Source: Herbidospora solisilvae (GTDB lineage: Bacteria > Actinomycetota > Actinomycetes > Streptosporangiales > Streptosporangiaceae). From it: a stretch of 64,000 nt of DNA. The position numbers were made by a program, and so were the translations under genes. Below are positions 27,803 to 34,874 of the stretch, piece by piece; position 1 is the stretch's first letter; every line of letters starts with the position of its first letter. Under the pieces are notes generated by a model. It was given only the letters and a program-made list of their open reading frames with translations. It was not told the origin of the DNA and searched no databases. Where the stretch lies: assembly GCF_009901565.1 (NCBI RefSeq), contig NZ_WXEW01000008.1, forward strand, positions 310,001-374,000, read 5' to 3'.

Positions 27803-28689
27803 GGCATGGCTCCCATCCGCTCGCGTAACTCCTTGCAGAACTCGTCGATGCCGCCCCAGTAGACCGAGATCTGCCACTCGGCGTAGTACCAGTTCAGCAG
27901 GCCCTCCATGTCCTCGATGGTGTAGCCGGAGGTGGGAGCGAGCTGGATGCTCACATGGCGGCGCCTGCTGATGGCGGGGATCGACCGGCCGAGTTCCTGG
28001 AACAACATCCGGAACGTCGAGTCCTGCAGGCTGTAGCCGACGAACAACAGCGGGCGGGTGGTCAGCGCGGCGAGGATCGACGGGGGGAACATCCTGTTGG
28101 TGCCGTTGGTGCGCTCGATGATGAAGTTGCGCAGGAACACCATGTAGTCGTCTTCGGCCAGCACGAAGCTGGCCGGATCGCGCATCGCGCCGTGCAGGTG
28201 GTAGACGAGCGGGGTCGCCGGGCTGGGGTTGAAGCCCGCGGTCTCGGCGAACAGCGGGTCGGGGGCGATGGTTTCGGTCCACGGGCAGAGGGCCGCCATG
28301 GCTGACTTCGTCCGTGTGGCGAGCGCCTGGACGATGAAGTCGTCGTAGTTGGTGGTCAGGTAGACCGGCAGCGGGAAGTCGGCCAGCAGGGCGTGTGGTT
28401 CGTTCGGGTTGCCGAAGTCGGGTGTTCTCGTGTCCTCGGTCAGCACGTCGCGGACCCGGTTCTTGACGTAGTGGAGATCGCCGTATTTCACGCCCGCGTA
28501 CTGGGCGACCCGCAGGAGTTCGGTTCCGTTCGGCCCGGGGTAACCACACATGGCCGCGAGCCTTTCACTGAGCTCGGCGTTGGATGGGAGAACGCTCGCT
28601 GAGGCGCCTGTACCCACGAAGGGGGTGCAGTGGCCAGCCCGCAATTGATGAATAAGACGTTCCCAATCCTCGTCACGCATTTGGCCCAT
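27799..28689 (-). CDS. SIR2-like domain protein (cassette copy 1)
   Basis: A 296-residue protein of the SIR2_2 type. The nucleotide-binding loop is FVGTGASASVLPS (about residues 25-37), followed by TTNYDDF (Asn114, Asp116), YHLHGAM (His166) and LLFVGYSLQD (about 214-223), the order seen in SIR2-like effectors that hydrolyse NAD+ in antiphage systems (ThsA, Avs, DSR). Whether this one is an active NADase is inference. I chose ATG 28689 because TACAGT lies 7 nt upstream (leaderless) and it matches the beginning of the copy-2 protein. It is followed by the STAND gene with a 4-bp overlap, and preceded by the peptide precursor 99 bp upstream on the same strand. Confidence 0.85.
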   Translation of the reverse strand: MGQMRDEDWERLIHQLRAGHCTPFVGTGASASVLPSNAELSERLAAMCGYPGPNGTELLRVAQYAGVKYGDLHYVKNRVRDVLTEDTRTPDFGNPNEPHALLADFPLPVYLTTNYDDFIVQALATRTKSAMAALCPWTETIAPDPLFAETAGFNPSPATPLVYHLHGAMRDPASFVLAEDDYMVFLRNFIIERTNGTNRMFPPSILAALTTRPLLFVGYSLQDSTFRMLFQELGRSIPAISRRRHVSIQLAPTSGYTIEDMEGLLNWYYAEWQISVYWGGIDEFCKELRERMGAMP

Positions 28690-28788
28690 ACCCGTGACTG
28701 TAGAGCCGGTCACGACCAAATGACCCTGGTATTTTCCGCCCCGCGAGCAGGTGGATCATCATTGCTGCACGACCCTCCCGCCGTAGTG

Positions 28789-28938
28789 TCAGATGAAGTT
28801 CTGGAACCCAGAACTCGTCGTGGCAGGGGTTTCGAGGACGTGTTCCAGCAGCCCACGGAGGGTTGTGTAAGGAACCTCGCCGACGGCGTTCAGGAACGGT
28901 TCCCCGTTCGCCGCAGTACCACGTGCATCATCCGTCAT
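28789..28938 (-). CDS. fxsA: FxSxx-COOH-type RiPP precursor peptide, Asn variant (copy 1)
   Basis: A 49-residue peptide. The leader contains LNAVGEVPYTTLRG and the end is SSGFQNFI followed directly by the stop. It aligns without gaps to the copy-2 peptide over the last 35 residues, 19 of them identical, with the strongest match in PYxxLRG and in SSGFQNF. Precursors of the FxSxx-COOH family end in F-x-S-x-x at the carboxyl terminus; here Asn replaces Ser. A radical SAM/SPASM enzyme and a HExxH-type hydroxylase homologue are encoded in the same island, and an FxsT-like gene is divergent 152 bp away. F-Q-N fits the aromatic-x-residue unit on which cyclophane-forming enzymes act (inference). Confidence 0.85.
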   Translation of the reverse strand: MTDDARGTAANGEPFLNAVGEVPYTTLRGLLEHVLETPATTSSGFQNFI

Positions 28939-29090
28939 TGGGCTCTCGCCTTCAGCGGCAGTCGGAATAGGGTCTATGGTTGGTCGCCTTTCGCGACGCG
29001 GGCGCCATTGAGAACTTGCTGTATAGATGAGCTTTGAGCAGGCTCCGACGGGAAGCAAGTAATCTACCCATGGTAAGCAGCGGAGGTCCG
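28939..29090. promoter_or_regulatory. Divergent promoter region, cassette copy 1
   Basis: This is the 152-bp space between the minus-strand precursor and plus-strand fxsT. It is AT-richer than its flanks and contains CCATTG ... TATAGAT (28996-29028) on the plus strand; CCATTG and TATAG also occur together in the corresponding copy-2 region. GGAGG (29082-29086) serves fxsT. Shared control of precursor and FxsT is inferred from geometry. Confidence 0.45.
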
Positions 29091-31619
29091 ATGGTCGCCG
29101 AATCCTCCTCGCCAGTGACGCATTCCCGTGGAGACAAGCAGCCGGAGATCTTCGAGCGGGTTCCGCCACGAAATCGGAACTTCACCGGCCGCGAGAGTCT
29201 GCTGCACCAGCTACGTGAGGGGACCCGGTCGGTGACCGCCGTCATCCCGCTTCCCCAGGCGCTGCAGGGATACGGCGGTGTCGGCAAGACCCACCTGGCG
29301 ATCGAATACGCCTATCGCTACCGCTCCCACTACGACCTGATCTGGTGGATCCCGGCCGACCAGTACTACCTGGTCTCCTCCGCCCTGGCGGCGATGGCGC
29401 CCCACCTCGGGCTGACCCCCGCGTCGGTCGTCGGTGTGGAGGAGGCGGCCGACGCCGTGCGTGAGGCGCTGGAGAAGGGCACTCCCTACAACAACTGGCT
29501 GCTGATCTTCGACAACGCCGAAGACGCGCGCATCGAGAAGTTCATCCCACGCGGCCCCGGCCATGTGATCATCACCTCGCGCGACCCGAACTGGGACGAC
29601 CAGTTCCGGTCCCTCCAGGTCGACGTGTTCTCCCGCGAGGAGAGCATCGAGTTCCTCACGAAGCGGCTGGGTTCGCGCATCAGCAGAGACGAGGCGTTCC
29701 GGTTGGCCGACAAACTGGGCGACCTCCCGCTGGCCCTCGAACAGGTCGGCGCGCTGCAGCGGCGCAGCACCATGACGGTCGACGACTACATCGAGCTGCT
29801 CGACAAGCAGACCGCCCGGCTGCTCGACACCGACCGGGCCAAGGACTACCCGCTGACGATGACGGCGGCCTGGCGGGTGTCGATGTCGCTGCTGGAGGAG
29901 CGCCTCCCGATCGCGCTCAACCTGTTGCGCTGCTGCGCCTTCTTCGGGCCCGACCCCATCCCCCTCGACGTGTTCCGGCGTGGCAACAAGGCCAACGCGC
30001 CGAGCCTGGAGAAACTGCTGGCCGACCCGATCATGTTCGACAAGTCGGTGAAGGAGCTCAGCCGCTACGCGCTCATCCGGAGCGACCCCGACAACCGGAC
30101 GATCCAGGTGCACCGGCTGATCCAGGCGCTGCTGCGCGCCGACCTCGACGACGAGCAGCAGACGAAGCACCGCGAGGAGGTCCACCGCCTGCTCGCCGGC
30201 AGCGCGCCGCAGGCGCCCGACGACAACTCCAAGTGGGGCGACTTCGCCGATCTGGTGCCTCACGTGGGGCCTTCGCAACTGCTGGGCTCCTCGGAGGCCG
30301 ACGTCCGAGAGTTCGCCCTGAACGTGGTGCGCTACCTGTACTCCTCCGGCAACTACCCCTCGGCGCTGGAACTGGTCGACACCTTCATCACCGACTGGGG
30401 CAAGTCGCGGGAGAACCACGCCGACGTGCTGCGGGCCCGTCGTCACCAGGCCAACATCCTGCGCCGCATGGGCGAGTACAGCAAGGTGTACGAACTCGAC
30501 CGCTCCACCCTCGACAAGGTGATCGCCGAGTTCGGCGCCGAGCACCCCGAGACCCTGATCGCGACCAACGGCCTCGGTGGCAGCATGCGCGCCCGCGGCG
30601 ACTTCCGGGCCGCGCTGGAACTCGACGAAGAATCGGTCCGCCAGCACGAGCGGCTGCTCGGCGAAGACCACGTGCTCACCCTGCGGGCCAAGAACAGCCT
30701 CGCCCTCGACTACGGCCTGAACAGCCGATACGAACAGGCCAGGCAGCTGCATACCGAGGTCTACCTGGCCCAGAGTGAGGCCATCAACCCGGCCAGCGCC
30801 GAGATCGTGTTGCTCTCCCGCAACAGCATGGCCCGGGCCGTGCGGCTCACCAACGGCTTCGAGGAGGCCTGCGACACCGGTGAGGCCGCGCTGGCGTTCG
30901 GGGTCCAGAAGCTCGGCCGCGACCACTGGGCCACCCTGATCACGGCGAAGGACCTGTCGATCGCCCAGCGGCGCGCCGGCGCCCTCAACGAGGCCATCGA
31001 GATCGCCCGCGACACCCACACGCGGCTTGTCAGGCTCTTCGGCGCCCGCCACCCCGACACGATCGCGGCCGCCGTGAACGTCTCCAACGTCCTCCGGGTA
31101 CGCGGCGACCTCGCCGAGGCGTACGAACTGGCCGAGGAGATGACCAGGACCTATCCGTCGGTGTACGGGAACGACCACCCCTTCACCCTCGCCTGTATGA
31201 CCAACCTGGCGATTCTGCACCGCCTGCTCGGCAAGCCCGAAGAGGCGCGCGTGCTCAACGAGGCCGCCCGCGAAGGACTGACCGAACGGCTCGGCCCCGA
31301 CCACCACTACGTCCTGTCGTGCGCGGTGAACCTGGCCAGCGATCTGGCCGCCCTGGGCCGGAGCGAGGAGGCTCGGCAACACGGCGAGGTCACGCTCGAC
31401 CAGCTCACCCGCCTCTTCGGGCGCGACCACTTCCTGGCCCTGGCCTGCGCCGCCAACCTCGCTCTCGACCGTGAGGCGGTCGGTGCGCCCGACGCGGAGG
31501 ATTTCCGGTCCGAAGTCGTGGATCTCTACAAGGAACGACTCGACCTGGGCCAGCCTGATGCGATTAATGCAGCGAACGGTAATCGCATCGACTGCGATCT
31601 CGACCCGCTTCCCATCTGA
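29091..31619 (+). CDS. fxsT: FxSxx-COOH system NB-ARC/TPR protein FxsT (copy 1)
   Basis: An 842-residue protein. The N-terminal KQPEIFERVPPRNRNFTGRE introduces an NB-ARC-like STAND NTPase. Walker A is GYGGVGKTH (residues 60-68), Walker B WLLIFDNAED (Asp141), with a sensor-like VIITSRDP and the GLPL-type motif GDLPLALEQVGALQ. A winged-helix region follows (HRLIQALLRADL). The C-terminal half has kinesin-light-chain-like TPRs of about 42 residues (HPETLIATNGLGGSMRARGD, DHVLTLRAKNSLALDYGLNS, DHWATLITAKDLSIAQRRAG). This architecture is the FxsT of FxSxx-COOH loci. I chose ATG 29091 because GGAGG lies 4 nt upstream; a TTG at 29034 and an ATG at 29070 are in frame. It converges with the copy-2 STAND gene, with a 10-bp gap. 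Confidence 0.85.
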   Translation: MVAESSSPVTHSRGDKQPEIFERVPPRNRNFTGRESLLHQLREGTRSVTAVIPLPQALQGYGGVGKTHLAIEYAYRYRSHYDLIWWIPADQYYLVSSALAAMAPHLGLTPASVVGVEEAADAVREALEKGTPYNNWLLIFDNAEDARIEKFIPRGPGHVIITSRDPNWDDQFRSLQVDVFSREESIEFLTKRLGSRISRDEAFRLADKLGDLPLALEQVGALQRRSTMTVDDYIELLDKQTARLLDTDRAKDYPLTMTAAWRVSMSLLEERLPIALNLLRCCAFFGPDPIPLDVFRRGNKANAPSLEKLLADPIMFDKSVKELSRYALIRSDPDNRTIQVHRLIQALLRADLDDEQQTKHREEVHRLLAGSAPQAPDDNSKWGDFADLVPHVGPSQLLGSSEADVREFALNVVRYLYSSGNYPSALELVDTFITDWGKSRENHADVLRARRHQANILRRMGEYSKVYELDRSTLDKVIAEFGAEHPETLIATNGLGGSMRARGDFRAALELDEESVRQHERLLGEDHVLTLRAKNSLALDYGLNSRYEQARQLHTEVYLAQSEAINPASAEIVLLSRNSMARAVRLTNGFEEACDTGEAALAFGVQKLGRDHWATLITAKDLSIAQRRAGALNEAIEIARDTHTRLVRLFGARHPDTIAAAVNVSNVLRVRGDLAEAYELAEEMTRTYPSVYGNDHPFTLACMTNLAILHRLLGKPEEARVLNEAAREGLTERLGPDHHYVLSCAVNLASDLAALGRSEEARQHGEVTLDQLTRLFGRDHFLALACAANLALDREAVGAPDAEDFRSEVVDLYKERLDLGQPDAINAANGNRIDCDLDPLPI

Positions 31620-31629
31620 TTCCCGGCTG

Positions 31630-33558
31630 CTATCCGAGGAGCTCGAGGACTATCGGCTCAAGATGCGCGGGTAGCGCCGGCGATCTCGCGACCCGTGCCT
31701 GGTGGGCGAGCCGCGCTGCAGCTTCGGTATCGCCGCTGAGCTTCGCGATCCTGGCGAGCCGGAGGATGGCAGGCCCGTGGCCGCCGGCGCTGTCCTCGAC
31801 GGCTGTCATCTCCGACTTCGCCTCTGCGAGATGGCCGGCCAATGCAAGCGCCAGGGCATATGCGGCCCGGGCGGAAGGGCGGCGGAGAGGTAGCACCTTC
31901 TCGAAGTCGCGAAGCGCGTCTTCCGGCCTGCCGAGGTCGGCGAGTATCTGGGCCCTGGCGAGCAGAGCGGCCGTAAGTTCCTTCTCCGCGCCGAGGACTT
32001 CGTTCAGGGTGTTCTCCGCGTTCTCCGGACGTCCGCTGTACCACTGGGTCCAGGCGAGTTCGGTTCTGATCGACTGGTCGCCTGGTACGCGCCTCAGGGC
32101 GGACTGGAGATCGTGCATCGCCTCCACGTCCTTTCCCTGAAGACGCCGTGATCTGCCGGTCGCGGCGAGGAGCCTTCCGACGACCGGGGCGACGCCGAAG
32201 ACCTCGAACACCGTGGTGGCCTCTTGATAGTGCTTGATCGCGGTCCTGTAGAGCTTCTGGCTGAATGCGACGTTTCCCAGGAAGGTCTGAATCTCACCCT
32301 TGAGCTTCATGTCCTCAGTCCGGTGCAACGCCTCTTTCGCCTGGGTCATGGCCAGGAGGAAATTGCCGTCCCGGAACGCGGTTCCGGCGGCTGTGAGGTA
32401 ACTTTCGGGCGAGCTCCGCACGGGTGAGGTGTTTCTCAGCACGTTCTCCACCGCCTCGGCCACGGTCCCCTTGGTGAGTGCGTGCCAGCGGTTGCCGTAC
32501 TGGTCTGTCTGCGTGGTCAGAATGTTGGCATCCACCAGGGCGTCGACCACTTCGTTGGGCATTTCAGCAGTGAGGGTCTCTCCTCGGTAGACCGAGCCGA
32601 GGTTTCGGTCGAAGACGAATGACTCGTACAACCAGCTGCGAAGCAGATCTGAGTCGGTTCCCAGATGGTCCCTCGCCGCGTCGGAGATCGTCTGTTCGAC
32701 GACGGCGGTAACCGGCGTGGCCGAGGCAGCACACTTCGCGACATGACGGGTTCGAATGACACGTTCGCCGGGATCCAGTGACGTCCACAGCCTCGAGCAG
32801 GCCAACTGCAGCCGGGCTACCTCGACGTGGCCGTCTTCCGGTCGTGACTGGAGTGTCTGAACCAGCATCCCGGCCACGCCAGGGGCGAACGTCACGCCAG
32901 TGCTCTCAAGCGGCCTGGTGGCCGCGCGTATCGCCGCTGGTGCGGCCATCTTGTCCAGCCGGATGACCCCCTTCGGGATTCCGGCCAATCGTGGGTCGCC
33001 CAGAAGGACTGACGACCGGTCGTCGGTGACGGAGATGAGCAGGTGCAGGTACGCGTTCTGCCGCAACGCCTCGACAAGCTGGTCGATGAACTGTTCCTGG
33101 CCACTACGTCCGGGCCTCGCGAACAGATCCTCGAAGTTGTCGATCGCCGCGAGCACGGCGATCTTCTCCTCGTACCGCGCCTCGCGTACGGACTCCTTGG
33201 GAAAGAAGGCCGGGAGGGAAAGACTCGCAAGTCGGTTCGTGGGAAGATGCGGCGCCCACGAGGAGAGGGCTGCGAACGTGTAGGGGTTGAACGAGTCTCC
33301 GCCTGCGGTGGGTCCCGCACCGGTCGACAGGTCGGCGATCGGAAGAACGTCGTTCGCCGACCGATCGATCAGCGGAACGACGCCTGCCTCAAGCAAAGAG
33401 GTCTTGCCCGCACCGTGCGGACCGTGGAGGACGGTCAGCTGGCACGACTGCCACAGATCGGCCGTCTCGTGTGATTCCCTTTCTCGGCCGAAGAACTTGC
33501 CGCTCTCGGCTCGGCTGAACGGGCGAAGGCCGACGTAAGGCGGATTGATCTCGGTCAA
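31630..33558 (-). CDS. STAND-family NTPase with C-terminal TPR tail (cassette copy 2)
   Basis: A 642-residue paralogue of the 25829-27802 protein. It shares PYVGLRPFSRAESGKFFGRE, Walker A GPHGAGKTS (residues 46-54) and Walker B VLAAIDNFEDLF, where NFEDL replaces QAEEL of copy 1. The TPR-like tail is present (GTAFRDGNFLLAMTQAKEAL, AQILADLGRPEDALRDFEKV). By eye it is clearly more diverged from its partner than FxsT2 is from FxsT1, suggesting specialisation of the sensing or effector branch. The start is TTG, overlapping the SIR2-like stop as TTGA. Confidence 0.83.
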   Translation of the reverse strand: MTEINPPYVGLRPFSRAESGKFFGRERESHETADLWQSCQLTVLHGPHGAGKTSLLEAGVVPLIDRSANDVLPIADLSTGAGPTAGGDSFNPYTFAALSSWAPHLPTNRLASLSLPAFFPKESVREARYEEKIAVLAAIDNFEDLFARPGRSGQEQFIDQLVEALRQNAYLHLLISVTDDRSSVLLGDPRLAGIPKGVIRLDKMAAPAAIRAATRPLESTGVTFAPGVAGMLVQTLQSRPEDGHVEVARLQLACSRLWTSLDPGERVIRTRHVAKCAASATPVTAVVEQTISDAARDHLGTDSDLLRSWLYESFVFDRNLGSVYRGETLTAEMPNEVVDALVDANILTTQTDQYGNRWHALTKGTVAEAVENVLRNTSPVRSSPESYLTAAGTAFRDGNFLLAMTQAKEALHRTEDMKLKGEIQTFLGNVAFSQKLYRTAIKHYQEATTVFEVFGVAPVVGRLLAATGRSRRLQGKDVEAMHDLQSALRRVPGDQSIRTELAWTQWYSGRPENAENTLNEVLGAEKELTAALLARAQILADLGRPEDALRDFEKVLPLRRPSARAAYALALALAGHLAEAKSEMTAVEDSAGGHGPAILRLARIAKLSGDTEAAARLAHQARVARSPALPAHLEPIVLELLG

Positions 33559-34457
33559 CTGGGTGCCCCCATTCTGGCGCGCAGTTCGGCACAGAACGCC
33601 GCGGCGCCGCCCCAGAAGACGGTGATCTTCCAGCCTCGGTAATAGGAGTCGAGTTGCAGTTTGAGATCTTCCACGTCCCGGTCCTCGTCGCCGGTGACGC
33701 GTTCGAGCTGAATGCTCACATGCTTTCTCTGGCTGATGCCGGGGATCGACTTGATCAGCTCCTGGAACAACATCCGGAACGAGATGTCCTGCAGGCTGTA
33801 TCCGACGAAAAGGAGTGGCTCCCTGGTCAGTGCCTTGAGAACCGATGGGGGTAGCATCTTCCGTTGCCCGGTGGCCGACTCGACGGCCAGGTTGCGAGTG
33901 AATTCGTGATAGTCGTCGTGGGCGATGACGAGACTGGCGGGATCTGTCAGGGCGCCGTGCAGGTGATATACGAGCGGAGCGAGCGGCTCTGGTTTCCAGA
34001 CGGCCTCGCTGGCGAGGACGTTTTCCTCCGTCGTGATATCCGACTTCCAGGGGCAGATGACGCTGGTCGGTGACTTGCCCACGGCCAGCAGCGACTGTGC
34101 GATGAAATCATCGAAATTCGTCGTGACGAATACGGGAAGAGGGAAGCCGGCGAGGAGGCCGTGAGGTTCTTCCGGGTTGCTGAAATCGGGGGCCAGTCCC
34201 ACGTCGAGTATGTCTCGGACCATCTCCTTGATATGGACGAGATCGTGTTTTATTCCGCCCCATTGGGCTACGTATGGAAGGTCGTCAGCGTATTTCCCCG
34301 TATAGCCCAGGATCTCCGCGAGTTTGTGGCTCAGCGCCCCGCCTGACGGCAGGACGCTGACCGATGCGCCGGCTCCCACGAAAGGAGTGCAGCGTCCCCG
34401 CTTCAACTGGTAAGTCAAGCGCTCCCAGTCATGCTCCTGCATCTCGTCCATGCGCAT
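33555..34457 (-). CDS. SIR2-like domain protein (cassette copy 2)
   Basis: A 300-residue paralogue of the 27799-28689 protein with the same ordered motifs: FVGAGASVSVLPSGG, VFVTTNFDDFIAQ, LVYHLHGALTDPAS and LLFVGYSLQDISFRMLFQEL. The C-terminal WKITVFWGGAAAFCAELRAR matches copy 1 (a WQISVYWGG segment). The asparagine and histidine used for NAD+ cleavage in SIR2 effectors appear intact. ATG 34457 is used, with a GGCGGG stretch just upstream. It lies 119 bp downstream of the second peptide precursor and overlaps the STAND gene, so precursor-SIR2-STAND probably form one transcript. Confidence 0.85.
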   Translation of the reverse strand: MRMDEMQEHDWERLTYQLKRGRCTPFVGAGASVSVLPSGGALSHKLAEILGYTGKYADDLPYVAQWGGIKHDLVHIKEMVRDILDVGLAPDFSNPEEPHGLLAGFPLPVFVTTNFDDFIAQSLLAVGKSPTSVICPWKSDITTEENVLASEAVWKPEPLAPLVYHLHGALTDPASLVIAHDDYHEFTRNLAVESATGQRKMLPPSVLKALTREPLLFVGYSLQDISFRMLFQELIKSIPGISQRKHVSIQLERVTGDEDRDVEDLKLQLDSYYRGWKITVFWGGAAAFCAELRARMGAPS

Positions 34458-34576
34458 TACCCGCCTTGACGATCCCGACTAGACGCCACCTTAGGATCAA
34501 ATCAGGGCATGTGGATGAAGGAGTTCGCCGTGGTCCCGGTCGGCACCACATTTTGGGCTCTGGTCCCTGCCCAGAC

Positions 34577-34729
34577 TCACATGAAGTTCTGGAATCCAGA
34601 TGAGACGGTTCCCGGCACCTCGATGAATGCCTCGTTCTGCCCTCTGAGGGCGGCGTAGGGGATCTCGTCGATTTCATTGAGGATCGGAGATGGCTGAGTC
34701 TTCGCCGAGTTAACGTTGTCCGAAATCAT
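34577..34729 (-). CDS. fxsA: FxSxx-COOH-type RiPP precursor peptide, Asn variant (copy 2)
   Basis: A 50-residue peptide. The leader includes ILNEIDEIPYAALRGQNEAF and the end is SSGFQNFM at the stop codon. Identical positions with copy 1 cluster in LN, PYxxLRG and SSGFQNF; only the terminal residue of the core differs (Met versus Ile). GGAG lies 6 nt before the ATG on the minus strand. As in copy 1, a divergent fxsT starts across a ~145-bp gap and the SIR2-like gene follows on the same strand. No third copy of the FQNF coding pattern was seen in the island. Confidence 0.85.
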   Translation of the reverse strand: MISDNVNSAKTQPSPILNEIDEIPYAALRGQNEAFIEVPGTVSSGFQNFM

Positions 34730-34874
34730 GGACTGCTCCGCTTCTGGCTGTCCGTTCGCCTGGTTCTGCTTGGCCCGGAAACCCTGGAAGGTGTTCCATT
34801 GTCGTTATAGCTGGTTTCATGGGTTTTGAACATGGCGGGAGCAATTTTGGGTTCTCCTTGTTCGGAGGTTTAGC
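34730..34874. promoter_or_regulatory. Divergent promoter region, cassette copy 2
   Basis: This is the 145-bp gap between the precursor (minus) and fxsT (plus). It contains CCATTG followed by TATAG (34796-34810), both also present in the copy-1 gap, and GGAGG at 34864-34868 serving the TTG start of fxsT. Confidence 0.45.

Noticed and set aside
25829-28549. 906-residue minus-strand frame covering both the STAND gene and part of the SIR2 gene
   Set aside because: The N-terminal third is out-of-frame translation of the SIR2-like gene; the real STAND start is the GTG at 27802 overlapping the SIR2 stop.
29211-31430. 739-residue minus-strand frame opposite fxsT
   Set aside because: Low-complexity Gly/Val/Asp/Arg composition, no motifs, and the plus-strand gene has full domain support; it is a high-GC antisense shadow.
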